64,000 nt of DNA from Siphonodentalium dalli. Taxonomy: Eukaryota > Mollusca > Scaphopoda > Gadilida > Siphonodentaliidae. The notes beneath the pieces were generated by a model. It was not told the DNA's origin, ran no database searches, and worked only from the letters and a program-made list of their open reading frames with translations. The position numbers and the translations under genes are program-made. The DNA lies in contig CP136069.1 of NCBI GenBank assembly GCA_032622095.1, positions 89,817,878 through 89,881,877 on the forward strand, read 5' to 3'. Below, piece after piece: positions 25,280 through 37,279 of this stretch (position 1 is its first letter; each line of letters starts with the position of its first letter).

Positions 25280-25871
25280 AGGGGTACTGTACCCAAGATG
25301 TTGTTGTTGGTTTCTATAATCCCCGAGTCGGAGAATAAGGTAACAACTTTTCCATTTTTTGAAAGTCTGTTGAGTACGAAGTATTGTTACGGATGGCAAA
25401 TTTACCGGAATGCAAAAATACAAATTGTCGTTGTCGAGTAATTTTTGTACAGTTTTCAACCAAATGAATCAAATAAACATTATATTATATGCTTAGTAGT
25501 CCCATATACTCATTTAAGTTAGTGTATGGTCACTAGTCAATGAGTGGCTTGGGTTTTCTCCCCGTATAAGCATAATGTTTCAAACGATCGTGTGTGCAAT
25601 TGTTTTATTAATCCAGTATCCCTCAATTATAATTTGATTACGTTTTGTACACGGAAATTCCAATTTTAAGAGACGCCATTTTATGGCTGGAGCCATAAAA
25701 TCAATTTATATTAAATTATTAACTTTTAAATTATTAAATTTTAAGATAGCCTATTAACCTGAGCGTTTACAGAATAAATCTTCGACTCAAATTACTTATA
25801 TTTCTATATAGTATCGATAATAGATCGTTGTTATCACCGGGAATTTATTGAAAATGGCGTACAGTACCCCT
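25280..25871. mobile_element. TTAA-flanked MITE, AGGGGTACTGTAC type
   Basis: The left end TTAA-AGGGGTACTGTACCC and right end GGCGTACAGTACCCCT-TTAA give 13-bp TIRs and a TTAA duplication at 25276-25279 and 25872-25875. A diverged relative is at 56304-56757 and shares internal blocks such as 'gtctgttgagtacgaagta'. A shorter element with related ends lies at 33488-33705. The TTAA target points to piggyBac- or Kolobok-type mobilisation. Confidence 0.75.
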
Positions 25872-26351
25872 TTAACACCGAAGCATTTTATGAACAGGTG
25901 AGTCTTGGGAGCGTTCTTAAATTTTTCGAGAGTTTTCGCTTTTCTGTATGCGGAATTTCTTTTGCACCCTACTGAGTCTGACTCAGTTGGAATTTTCCAA
26001 CTTGTACCCCAAACTGTCCAACTTTTGGGATTTTCCAACCTAACAACCCAATGGTTGGGACTATCTAACTAATGGCCATTTCAGTCTAAACATTTGATCG
26101 CGAAAGTAAAAAGATACTCGAATTTTGGTCGAAAACAATATGGCTATCTGAACAATTTTAGTTCCAACCAATATTGTGTCAGACAATACATGTCCAACAA
26201 CTATTGAAGCTGTTGATCAACGTTAGGGGGTGTCATGCAAACCTGCCCCAACCACATGTTGTTACGTCCCTGGATATATAAGACAATCAATAATATACCA
26301 ACTCAGTATGATGTATTCAATTCTTTGTGAGTGCGTGAGCAAATTATGATT

Positions 26352-26466
26352 AACCTTTTGATGACGAGAGCCGCGCTGGTGCAGCATTAAAGATCCTGCA
26401 TGTGCCAGTGCATTCTCATATATTCGAGTCTCCCATATAGGGAGCCTATCAGATATAAGATAATGC
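26352..26466. mobile_element. Left portion of double-hairpin TTAA-type MITE
   Basis: The stretch runs from TTAACCTTTTGATGACG through 'cgctggtgcagcattaaa' to 'gccagtgcattctc' and one hairpin (gagtctcccatatagggagcc). It is cut on its right, a few bases before the CAGGGCC end at 26477. Confidence 0.65.
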
Positions 26467-27317
26467 ATAATTATATCAGGGCCTGCAACCTACGTCATAA
26501 AACAAAGTTTTTCACCGAAAAATGGCGGCTGCTCGGTGCGACTCGAAGTGAGTATTTATCGTTTTTGCAAACTATGTACATAAACCACTAAAAAATCATT
26601 GCTTATGAGCTGTAAAACATTATTTTCTAGCTCACAGTCATCTATACCGAGATATATATGTAACGGTTGTAAAGATTATCGCGTTCATATGGTTTCCGTC
26701 ACCAATTTTCGAGGCATGTTTCAGAGTTTTGAAATGGTAACGCCTACATTGACTTTTAAAACTGGAATTGTGACATTAATGGTAACGCCTACATATAGTC
26801 AACATTTGATTCCAAAATCGGCAATTTGGCTGAATTCTTTCTTTCACTTGCCGATTATCACAATTAGTTTTAGGACTAGTGAGTAGTGTATGCCTTCACA
26901 GTTAATGGAACTTATGGAAGCGCAAGAGTATAATTCTTCCCTCGCTATAAGATTCCCGAATATTGCCGAGGCGAATCGGTATACATCGGCTCAAAAGTAG
27001 ACTACTTCACTTGTGGAAGGCTAATTAATACGTTTTTCATGGAATAACTATCACAAGACATAAATGAATAAAATAATAAGTAATTAAATGACCTTTATAT
27101 AGCAATAGTATTATAGGGAATAAGAAAAAGGGTCATTCTGGTTGATGCATCATATATATGTATAATTATAGGCTAAAATAAACCAAACTTTGATAAATGA
27201 ATACATCGCAATATCGCCACTGCTTGAGTTGAACCAGGAAGAAGCTTTAAGTTGTATTATTAAATTTTTGTTTCAAATTCAAATGTTTCTGAAATTAATA
27301 AAAGAAAAAACTTTTAA

Positions 27318-27510
27318 AGTGATGTGAAACACTCCGGTAAGGTGATCGAATAGAAGTGGAGAATAATCTTGTTCAAAGTAGTTATTTTTACAAATGTTAT
27401 ATCTAAATTGACAACACACACCGTCATTCTTATATACTAATTAAATGCAGTGACTGCCGATGGCGAAATCGTTTATTTCGACACGACTCAGTCTCATATC
27501 GCTGACATAA
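27318..27510 (-). repeat. Dispersed repeat family X, partial
   Basis: This reverse-orientation partial copy shares 'gtgaaacactccg', 'attgacaacacacac' and 'taattaaatgcagtgac' with 59001-59290. It stops before the gacgcatc block. Confidence 0.65.
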
Positions 27511-28417
27511 AAAATTTGTCAATATATGCACATAACATGTAGAATTTAAGGTAATAGAAAATAGTTTGACATATTATATATCAATACTATCGGATTCAGC
27601 ATTCAATGATGCATGCATATATCGCAAGATGCCAGTGATGATAGCCGTCTGAAGTCGACAGAAGTCGCAATGTAACTTATGCCGATTGTATAGATGGGAA
27701 ACTACATAGTACATCCCTGCCAGTCATTTTCTGTGTCCTTCGTATATTCTCGCCATAACGGAAAAGCCCAACACCAAAAAAACAAAACACGCGTGGTCTG
27801 GAATTTTACGGGTTCACAACAAACGCTAAAACCAGCGGGTGTCTATAAACGGGTATTAGGAAAATTTCGGAAACGAAATACTCTGAATGATAACGTCTCA
27901 GCCGACTGAGCCGCCATATTTCGTCAGCCACGAACGTCGTGACTAAGCCGGCTTAGCTAGATAACCAGCCACGAAATTGGTTGAGCCAGCCAGGGGGGAG
28001 GGGTCTGGGGAAAAATTGCACACCAATTTTTTTTTTTCCGACCACCCCAAAAATTATTTGTTTTCTCTAAAATTTGGGGACCCACCCCCTCTTTCTCATG
28101 TTTTTATCAAAATTTCAGAGTTTTTTTTAGCCGTTCTTCAATAACTGTGTTAACTGTCTTACTAATTGGTAAACACATATCAGAAAAAACCGAAAAATAA
28201 ACTGTATTTCCAGACGTTTCCTGGTGTTTTCAGTATCTAACAACAATAATAAAGCATTGTGTAGGTACACTATATGTCACAAATCGCCCTAGACCCCATT
28301 ATAGCCTTAATAAATCGAGTGTGTTGTGTCTGACAGAGAACACTGACCAGTGTAAATAGTGGTAAACAGGTCAGGGGTTCCACAATTATTTGTAGATGAC
28401 CAAATAACTCTTTTAAG

Positions 28418-28830
28418 TCTTCTCCACCGGGGTGGGTGGGTGGGGTGGGGGAGGGGAATTGTTTTTGGTTATACACATAGATATATGGTTATTATACCGC
28501 CCAATATTAGTCGGCGGGTATATAGTTGACGTCTCGAGCCGTCCGTCCGTACAGTCATTTTGCATTATAACTCTAGAGTCGGTTGTCATATTTTTATGCC
28601 CTATGGCATGGTGACGGACCAGAAATGGGGAACGAATATGCATAATATCACGGGTTGTGACTATTAATGCCTACCAGAGTTATGGGCCCTGTTCGACTTC
28701 ATGAAATTCTGTCCGTACAAAGCTTTTGCAATATAAGTTAAGTGTCGGTTGTCGAATTTTGATGTGGTTTGGTATGGTAATAGACCAGAATGAAGAATTG
28801 AATGTCATTTCTTAATGCATCTGAATGCAG
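28418..28830. repeat. G-rich repeat and two related ~170-bp blocks
   Basis: A ggtgggtgggtggggtggggg run is followed by two loosely similar blocks, each with a 'gtccgtac' phrase, a 'gtcggttgtc' phrase and an 'accagaa' phrase. The G-run is the reverse complement of the accacccacccacc motif at 30281 and 47949. No gene is seen. Confidence 0.5.
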
Positions 28831-29401
28831 CATTTTATTTCAGTTCATCTATTTGTAAGTGATAACAGTATACAATTAGTATTTTAGTTTAGTCTTGTTG
28901 AGCAGTAAAGTTCCAAGATGAAGTTCGGAAATTAAATGAGAATAGCGCCACCTTCAGTTGGGATTGTCTGAGCAGTAAACAGTTAACGGTCATTCATCGT
29001 GACCAATTCAGTTTTATTTGGATAATTGTTGCAAATTAACATTACTTGCAATCATTCAAGATGAGAAATAACCAGAAGGAATGAATTTGATTACATGCCA
29101 GGACAAGACAGTATTTCAGACATTAGAAATTTAAGAGATACCCTTTTCAATTTCATGTTATGCAACAATCATGTTAATGATATATAGTCATCATTGAGTA
29201 TTCACCATGTAGTATCCAATTTGTGATACAGTTTTTATGTTTTATTACTTTTATTCAAGTAATACAACTGGGTAATATGTTAATTGTGTTACTAAATATT
29301 TCTTCCGCTGATAATAAGTTTCCTGAATGCTATTACGATGGTCCACTGTGAAGTGGTCCTGGATCCTGTGAAATCCAGAATGTTGCTAAATCTGAGGCTA
29401 A

Positions 29402-30218
29402 GGGTGGATACACACATGCATGTAATCTCTGTAATTATCGTGTATTTGGCGTTTTACATGGATCATACAGACCATGTAATATGTGTCCGTTGACAACCCA
29501 ATCATTGCGGCTATGTTTGACCACAGTGAGCCAAGCTATGAGCGTGCAGAGAACCGTTGACTGAACGAAGTCGTCAGGCCGCTTAGAATAATTGTTCGCG
29601 CGATAACCCAAATGTTGGACTTTCTGTTTAAATCATTGTCAGCCTTCTCTTGATTTTTATACCGATGATGGCCCCAGTAGTTCCCCAACCCAGGGGCTAT
29701 GATCCCCAACAGGGGGGCAATATTATCAGGATTTCCTGACGCAGGGGCTAAATATTACCCCCGACTTGGGGCTATATATGATCCCGAAAGCTACCAGACG
29801 GGATGACTAACTCTGAGCTATTTCAGTATAACATATATTGTACCTTCTTGCCCAGATTATTCCGACCGATGTGAAGCTTTCGAAACCCCACGCCAAGCAA
29901 AAATCATGGTCGAAAATGTTCTATATCAAGCCTGTATAATTATACCAGATGTGTCGCTTCTGGTGATGTGCATTAATAAAATGTCAGATATCACACAGAC
30001 TTAACTAATTTCCACATCCGTAAGAGAAGACATGTTTTGGACTGGCCTTAAATGTCCTGATAGCAGATAATTTGACTTCGATTATGACTACTCACTTGTC
30101 TGGCCTGTTAACAATGAACCGCTCGCGCGCAGGTGATTAATGTTGTCAATTATTGGTGTGGCCATGTAAAATACATGTATTTTACATACAGAGATTACAT
30201 GCATGTGTGTATCCACCC
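29402..30218. mobile_element. Harbinger-like non-autonomous element, 31-bp perfect TIRs
   Basis: The left end begins GGGTGGATACACACATGCAT at 29402, and the right end is its exact reverse complement over at least 31 bp, ending at 30218. TAA flanks both sides (29399-29401 and 30219-30221). A 3-bp TWA duplication and GGG-starting TIRs are hallmarks of PIF/Harbinger elements. The 817-bp body has no long ORF, so it is non-autonomous. The perfect TIRs suggest a fairly recent insertion. Confidence 0.85.
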
Positions 30219-30274
30219 TAAAGAGTCACTATAGCTGCTATATAGAAAACAATTACAAGCACGATTTTTTCCGC

Positions 30275-30350
30275 CTCTGGACCACCCACCCACCCGGCCC
30301 TATATACGGAATTTATTTGTAGACCCCCCCCCCCCTCTTAGACGACACAA
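30275..30350. repeat. C-rich dispersed repeat
   Basis: A ctggaccacccacccacc motif is followed by a C14 run. A close relative at 47938-48010 has the same order (cggaccacccacccacc, then poly-C), and an inverted G-rich relative is at 28418. Confidence 0.55.
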
Positions 30351-30359
30351 CAAGCCTCT

Positions 30360-31640
30360 TTTTGTTGTAATTTTTTCTTCTATTCAACTTTAAATTGTTT
30401 TTTTCCCTTGTATATATCATTTTTGTCTGCAAACGTATTCAATAAACGGAATATCCAGTTTATATAAAATTTTGTAATATATAATGTTAAACATAACCAA
30501 ACTAAATGAATATCCAGCCACAGGAACCATATTATGTTCATAATTCACTATATAACCTGCTATAGTATAGTTAATATATATGTGACCAATTAGTTTTTGG
30601 GACTTGAGTACCTAACCATACTTTATGATTATTGACTGATGATGAGACAGGGTGTTTGAAAATGTATTTATCCGTTTTGGTTTTGGATTGCGAATATAAT
30701 TGATGCGTGACCAGATTAATTGTTTGACAACGAAGGTTCCTGGACCGAATAACACATTCAATTCATTATCAATAAACATGGGTAAACAATGAATGTTAGT
30801 AATAGAATATAATTAAAGAAATCTTTAGTGCATGATAATGTTTTAACGACAACTATCAGACAAAACTGGAAATATGAACAAATTAACATGGATTCAACCA
30901 ACGGAAATAGACTGGAATAACAAAGTAATACTACAATGAATATGGAATAAGAGACCGAATGACATGACATACACTTAATTAAACTACCGAATATACAACG
31001 AGAACATAAAAACAATGATTATGCCTTGAATTTATGTTCGTCTTTATATATAGTATTATCAAATAGTATATTGGCATCTCTATAACAGCCATTTGTGTAT
31101 TGTAACGCATTTAACAGAGTGTGTATATGTGAAGACGATCGTTAATAGTTCATCTACCGGATTATACGGATGGTGACTCAATTGTTAGTGCAAACAGGCC
31201 AATATTATGTGAGCGTCAACGCGATGTGGGCGTTACCATTAATAGACAAATTCATAAAAATTATTTGTGTCTTAAGAAATTTACAAACAAACCACGGAAA
31301 AGTTATTTTTTTGTTATTGATTCAAATTTTAGCATTTATAATATCCCGAAACTCAATGTATACGGTTTTTAAATGAGTTTAGGGCGCGGAGAACATGAAA
31401 TGTTGGCATTGACACCTGCACGAAAATAGGAAATCGGACGCGATTTTGAATTGCGAACGCGAAATTCTCATTATAAGCAATTCTGTCCGATTTTCGGTTT
31501 CTGTATTTGTTGAGATTTGCAGGTCGCATAGCTCCTTTGCTTATAATACTACATCGAAATCGATTGTATTTATTTAAAAAACGATGTCGAAGTAGCGAGT
31601 CGAACTTTATTTACAGTTATTTTGATGTAGGGTTACCCTT
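30360..31640. other. AT-rich sequence, no supported gene
   Basis: Only short, unrelated open frames are seen on either strand. The last 300 bp lead into the right CAGGGCC end. Confidence 0.5.
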
Positions 31641-31925
31641 CCGGTGACGTAGGTTCCAGGCCCTGTATATAGGCACATGGTTTTCGAAAAAAAATCAAGA
31701 AGCTCCAGAGAGTTGGGCTGGGTATTAGTCTGAATACAAGTTCGAAGATTTACCCAGAACGAATCAACTGTAAACAATACTCTTCTTCAAAAGTGCATGC
31801 TGTAACAATTCGATTACATGCACTGTTATGTATGAGAATGAATAATATTAAGGGACCGGTTCAGTATATGATGTGTTTCTTGCACTGAGATGTCCCTCAA
31901 CTCAGATCAAGCTTGAAATCTGTCC

Positions 31926-32060
31926 CGATTTCCGCGCCAAGATTAGATTAGATTTTATTTGTACAATAACAATAGGTATAACTTTTACAAATGACATATA
32001 TGACATATAGTTATTGCATAGGAGCAGCATGGCCATAGATGGTCGTCTTCATGCTGCCCC
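31926..32060 (-). mobile_element. Possible LINE 3' tail
   Basis: On the minus strand a sequence ends in aataaaatctaatctaatc, that is, a polyadenylation-like signal plus (ATCTA)n tail, comparable to the tail at 9616. Coding sequence is not recognised upstream, so this is a tentative call. Confidence 0.4.
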
Positions 32061-32239
32061 TAGTAAAACACTTACTAATACAAAAGATGACGGATGGATT
32101 ACGAATATGAATGAATGAAGTATAAATTATGTTCCAGACTTGAGTAATAGGTGGATGTTGATAAGATGTACAATTATCTATGATTAGCAATAAGGACGAT
32201 GTGTTATGTATGCAGGTGTTATCGTCGCCATACAATTCA

Positions 32240-33480
32240 TGTTAGGAAGAAATATTACTAAACAAGCAAAGCGACTAAGGCGATATATTCAGGAAGAATT
32301 TATATACATTCGTATACTATGTGTGTATTAAACGTAGGTGCTGTTGCAACTATAACATGTCGCCAACATCGTCTTGTCAAGACTGTGGTTATCTTATCTA
32401 CGACACAACCACCTCGACTACAGGGAGATCATGAAAAGGGAAGACCTTTAATAACGAGACGAGAAGCGTATCAGTGTGAACATGGATTCTAATATTGACA
32501 CATAACGGATCTGCCATTATATTGGAACAGCACAATGCACTTCCTCCAAAATGTTATTAGACAATTATTTGTGGTGGTATGGGGGGGGGGGGGGGGTGCT
32601 CGGAATTCCTGTTACTGATAGAGTAAATGTGGTTTCCATGACAACGGTCTCTTGAAAATCAGAGAAAACGGATGCTATTGTTAGTGCTCTTATTGTTGTG
32701 TATTATGGTGCATATTGTGTTCACACTCGGTTTGACAGAATACGAGTTAACACATACCGAAAGTTGACAATGTATATTTTCAAATGATCTTGACTGTTGT
32801 CAACCTTGACCCCCCGTATGGCAAAGTGGACAGTATCGTGCAGTGGACCATTCATTACATCAACAGCAATTAAGGCTCATGTGTTCCAAACAATAAAATG
32901 TTCGTGTTTTCGCCAAATATTTGAGGCCGTTGCCACGGATACCAGTTGTTCTCCCAACTCGAGACCCTAGCCCGGGCAACCCCTTCTAATAGTGTTTCCC
33001 ACATCAATCTCTTCATATTAAAGAATCTTCACACATGAAACCATTCTGTTGCGATTTCATCATATGTTGGGCATATATATATAAGCCACTGAATGGGCTA
33101 TATATGTCGATTTTAAGTGGGTAATGCGTCATTATAAATTTACAACTTAGAATAACTTCCTGACTCTTACTAAGCAATTGTAAATATAAGGATATTATTG
33201 CCTTTATTGTGTGACTGGTGCGTATCCACAGCGATATATACTGCATTGTTGTGAGGTAAACAACAAACTTCGGTATGACGGACTCGGTTAGTGTCTTTTG
33301 TTCTTGCTTCAAACTCAGAGAGATGTGTCGGGCAGGCCCCACGACTACCGAAAACGATGCGGAGTATCGAGACAAGGTAAGTGCGGAAAAGCGCACGAAA
33401 TAGTATTGTCTGTAGATAATAAAATCCGATTGCAATGAAATTTATAATATATATACCCCTTATGATTAGTTCGATTATAT
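32240..33480. other. Unique sequence with a G-run
   Basis: A poly-G run lies at 32580-32596. The overlapping reverse frames at 33013-33536 are not convincing, because one starts within the TIR region of the MITE at 33488. No gene is supported. Confidence 0.5.
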
Positions 33481-33487
33481 GCGTTAA

Positions 33488-33705
33488 AGGGGCACTGTAC
33501 TCTACAATAAATCCGGCCATTTATGGGACCATGCATCTTCCTTTGTACTCAACAGAATATATATGCAACAAATGAATGAATTTGAGCCATGGATTAATGC
33601 AAAATACACTCATTTGCTCTATGAACGATGCAAACAACATGGTAATTATAGTGAAAGTCAGTTTATGACTCGAGTCAGTGTACATATTTAGTGTACACCA
33701 CCCCT
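33488..33705. mobile_element. Short TTAA-flanked MITE (218 bp)
   Basis: TTAA-AGGGGCACTGTACTC on the left and GTGTACACCACCCCT-TTAA on the right, with TTAA at 33484-33487 and 33706-33709. Its ends are related to those at 25280-25871, but the body differs. Confidence 0.7.
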
Positions 33706-34139
33706 TTAACGCTCAAACAATCGTTGGCGTTATGCTTGAAAAGGCGACATTTTAACGGGCAAAATGAGATATTCTGGAATCACAATCCAGTTGAGAATTC
33801 AAACAATAAACCTCGGGTATTATACTATTATTGCAATTAACAATGTGCTTATTGAGTGCTTATTGAGTGCCCAGATCACTCCCAAACTTGCAGACTTCCA
33901 ATTAACCCTTTCTATACTAAATGGATTCTCCCATCAAATTACATATGTATACATTGGGACTGTCTATTATACTTTTGGTTTAGTGTTCAGGTCATAAAAG
34001 CAAACGACAGATACAACAAGAGATGGAATGTCGTCTGGAGCACAGTGTGGGCATACCTATAATATATAACTGAGATACGCAGGCAGGCGGATCCAAAAAT
34101 AAACAAAGATGAATAAATATAGGACTAAAAAAAAACCTG

Positions 34140-34650
34140 AACAAAATGATTGAACACTCCATTGAATGTCCTCATAGCGGTGAACATCCATAACAAATGT
34201 ATCAAGATCGACAACCCATGGTTGAGATATCTGATCAGAAGGGGGAAAACATACATACCAAATTCCATTGAATTTTTCCAGGTAAAAAAAAAATGAATTT
34301 TATAACTCTAAAACGGAAAACTCAAAACGTTTAAACACTCCATTGAATGTCCTCATAGTAGTGAACATTCAACCAAATTGCATTGAGATCCGAGCACTAC
34401 TGTTCAAGTTATGGCCTGAACAGGCATCGGCCGATCTAAAAGCCAACATTTAATTCCAGATAACAAAGATGAATAACTCTAGAACGGAAAATCCGAACAG
34501 AACGATTGAAAACTCCACTGAATGTCCTCATAGTAGTGCACATCCATACCAAATTTCATTGAGATCTGAGCACTACTGTGTTCAAGTTATGACCTGAATA
34601 GACATCGGATGGACGAACGGACAGATGCAGAACAGTACCCCCTTTTAAAT
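34140..34650. repeat. Tandem repeat, ~180-bp unit, three copies
   Basis: The phrase 'actccattgaatgtcctcat' recurs at about 34156, 34337 and, as 'actccactgaatgtcctcat', at 34514. Each is followed by a 'gaacatccataccaaat'-like and an 'agatctgagcactactg'-like segment and a 'gatgaataactctagaacgg'-like segment. The array ends in a gacggacgaacggacag stretch. Confidence 0.85.
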
Positions 34651-34844
34651 GGGTTATAAATACAAGAGCAGAAGGATTCATTTTCTTTGGTGAGAAATGT
34701 TCATATAATAAGTTATTATCTGAAAATTTCCTATGGGTTAACTACTTCCCAATGAGTATTTAGTATAGTAAGTGCTAAATGGTATGACAATGTGAGTTGT
34801 TCGACATATTGAAATGATACTCCGCTCGGGTGCGTGAAATTGAT

Positions 34845-35157
34845 AAGTTAGTACCCATTGCAGGCGCTATGCCAACCTGTGGAATGTAGCATTCTATTAA
34901 CATCGCCGAAAATTTCAAAGAAATCGACCATACCACTCCGTAGAAAACATCGTCTGAACTACGCCCTATTCTAAATATTTACATTTCGATTCAGGACGCA
35001 ACTATCGGCGATAATCTAACACAACTTATTTCGCCATCGAGAGTCATTGCATTTAATTAATGTATAAGAATGACGTCAATTTGGATTAATATTCGTAACA
35101 AATAACTAACTTTACGGAAGATAATTTGTTCTATTTGATCACTCTACCGGAGTGCTT
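34845..35157 (+). repeat. Dispersed repeat family X
   Basis: This copy shares 'accactccgtagaaaacatc', 'gtctgaactacgc', 'tcaggacgcaactatc' and 'gagagtcattgcatttaatt' with 6862-7180. It is an independent, more diverged copy outside the duplication. Confidence 0.75.
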
Positions 35158-35159
35158 CA

Positions 35160-36030
35160 AATTACTTTAAAGACAGAAAGTCAAATTTGCCTCTGCTGCC
35201 ACGGATATCTGCAAACTTTGCGACAAAGAACCAGAGGACACGTGACAGTCTCAACAAGGTCAGAAGTCGATTAATAAATGATATAAAAGAAACACTAAGA
35301 AAAACTGCACCATGATCGACTCCGACTCCCGACTGCAAATAAATCTGGCACAAAAGCTCCGCCAGTGGGCCCCATGTAGTGACGTTTTCAATCCAGACTT
35401 GACACTGGAAATATAATTAGATGAATGTGTGACACCATATATACTTTGCTCAAGAAAGGTTGGTCACGACCACACTAACGGACGCCTTTTCTGATATAGG
35501 AATAATTTACAAAGAAGGTAAAATGTAAATAATAATTGGGCAAAGGCGCATGAGTGGTATGTTTGGCAAAACTCATACGCACATAAAGCTATATAGCCAG
35601 ATAGATATATCATATTTATGGAGGCGCGGACTCAGTATACTCACGCTCACTGACGCAAGCACATTTGCAGAAACGAACACTCATATATGATCCAGTTTGA
35701 AAATCGGTCCCTATTTTCGACAATGTGGGGGTTAGTTTGTTTGTTTGGTTAGGTTTTACGTCGTTTTTTGTCGACAAGCCATATCACGACCGAGAGAAAC
35801 TGAATCAAGATTAAGCGAAGCAACTGTGTATATATAGACATAACCGTGAATTAGACTTAAACGAGACAAAATATATACAAATAATAACAACTAAATCAGA
35901 GTGAGAGTGCTCCACTGGAGTCAGAAACTGACCATTATATGCAAACACAGATAGAACAGAATATCAAAACATATAGAAATACTGCTTTGAGCTGAGAACA
36001 GCAAACATATAAAACCTGCATGAAATGTAT
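35160..36030. other. No supported gene
   Basis: A phrase 'gaaggtaaaatgtaaa' at about 35513 recurs at about 37040. A T-rich 'gtttgtttgtttggtt' run lies near 35735. Nothing else is recognised. Confidence 0.45.
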
Positions 36031-36039
36031 TCAGCAAAT

Positions 36040-36900
36040 ATAAATAATTTATTAAGACTTCCGCAGATCGAAATATTGGAAATAGCTAACAATCTCGCCT
36101 TCTGGATGATTGATAAGATATTTATAATATCTGTTGAATCTGGCGTGAATCTTAATCAATTGGTCAAGTTGACAATCGGGTGGTTGATTCAGTGGGTGAT
36201 CCGTCACCCTAAAGTCGGCATCCCTCCACATAATTGCTTGGGCGACCCCTTCACTCAAAGTTGACATTTTCTCTCGAAGCATCATATCGAACCTCGAAAA
36301 CTAAAAGCTAAACCTCTGCTTCTGAGAGTCAAAAGACTTGACAGACCTTTGAGATTTTTGTTTTGGAACAATAGGATCAACTTCATAGATTGTTTCGATG
36401 AAATGTCTCAACGGCATAAGCTGTGTCCATTACCTGCGCTACAGGTTCTGAAACAGGAATAATATCAGTCTCCTCAACTTGTGTTGCCGGTGACATACAG
36501 ACGAGTTCGGGTTGACTCTGTGTCGATTGCTGAGTATATGACCTGCGGAATGGATGGTCAATGACCAACTATTTTCTTAGAATCTACATATGACAGATGC
36601 TGCTCAGCATTACATCGAAGAATCTTGAAATCATAGTTCCAAATGGGACATGATCGATCCATGACAGCATGTGAACCTTGACAGTTTGATTTTTTTTGTT
36701 GAGATTCGTACAATCATTATGATCATGACCAGAAATAGAACATCGTGAACATATAGTTTCTTTAATATTACAATGTTCCTGGCCATGGCCATACCCCTGG
36801 CATTTAAAATATCGCAATGGATTTGGAACGTATGTGCTTAAATCCATCTTCATATACTCAACATTTAATGTAGGTGTGTCGACCTGGTCTAATCCAGACT
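36040..36900 (-). pseudogene. LINE ORF1 (gag-like, CCHC zinc knuckles) remnant
   Basis: On the minus strand, 36900-36700 encodes TPTLNVEYMKM, then YVPNPLRYFKCQGYGHG, then two CCHC knuckles: C-QGYGHGQEH-C (its second cysteine is a glycine) and CSRCSISGHDHNDC. The 'PNPLRxFKCQxxGHG' phrase is characteristic of ORF1 proteins of Jockey/CR1-type non-LTR retrotransposons, which bind element RNA. Downstream minus-strand frames (36568-36383, 36285-36052) look like the disordered C-terminal part but are separated by frame breaks. There is no ORF2 next to it. It is a dead fragment. Confidence 0.8.
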
Positions 36901-37079
36901 GCGATGTCGAAACAATTACATAAATAAAATAAAATGTGATTATAAATATAGAAACATAAACATATTTATTTTCAATGTTTAGTGATTCAAATGCATTTGT
37001 GACACAATATATATTATGCTAAAGTAAAGTTGGTCGAAGAGAAGGTAAAATGTAAAGCAGGCGACAGAGAGCTTTGGAC

Positions 37080-37215
37080 CGGGTGTAGGATGTTTCGACA
37101 CCTGGATGTTTCGGCACCCAGTTTTCAGGACGTTTCGGCATCTGGGTTTTCGGCACTTGGTTGTTTCGGCCCAAGCACTTTGTCGTTTCTGCATTTCATC
37201 GAAGATGTTTCGGCA
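37080..37215. repeat. Short tandem repeat 'tgtttcggcacctgg'
   Basis: About six degenerate units containing gtttcggcac lie here. The reverse complement 'gtgccgaaac' appears twice at 37745-37770, on the other side of the LINE 3' fragment, which suggests the LINE inserted into or next to such a repeat. Confidence 0.6.
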
Positions 37216-37279
37216 CATGATTTATTTATTATTATTGACATGCTTAGTATACAGTCGTGTCTTAATGTGTATTCCCGCG

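Larger units (their letters stand above)
24403..26272. mobile_element. CAGGGACG-ended (hAT-like) non-autonomous element
   Basis: The ends are CAGGGACGTTGATAGAGGG on the left and GTTACGTCCCTG on the right, giving TIRs of about 9-10 bp. The flanks are TATATATG and GATATATA, which are similar but not identical and AT-rich, so the 8-bp duplication is unproven. CAGGG ends are typical of hAT elements. A related left end is at 51896 (CAGGGGCGTTGTGTAGAGGG). A TTAA-type MITE is nested at 25280-25871. No transposase frame is present. Confidence 0.5.
26477..31665. mobile_element. Interval bounded by CAGGGCC ends (possible 5.2-kb hAT-like element)
   Basis: The left end reads CAGGGCCTGCAACCTACGTC and the right end, on the other strand, CAGGGCCTGGAACCTACGTC, so the TIR is at least 20 bp with one mismatch. 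Both sides are flanked by TATAT, which is too AT-rich to prove a duplication. A related lone right end is at 53618-53640. Inside are family X (27318-27510), a Harbinger-like element (29402-30218) and C-rich repeats. No transposase was recognised. The two ends could belong to separate insertions. Confidence 0.5.

Noticed and set aside
33013-33536. Overlapping reverse-strand frames of 63-140 codons, hydrophobic in places
   Set aside because: They overlap each other in three frames, one begins inside the TIR of the MITE at 33488, and no motif or splice context supports them.
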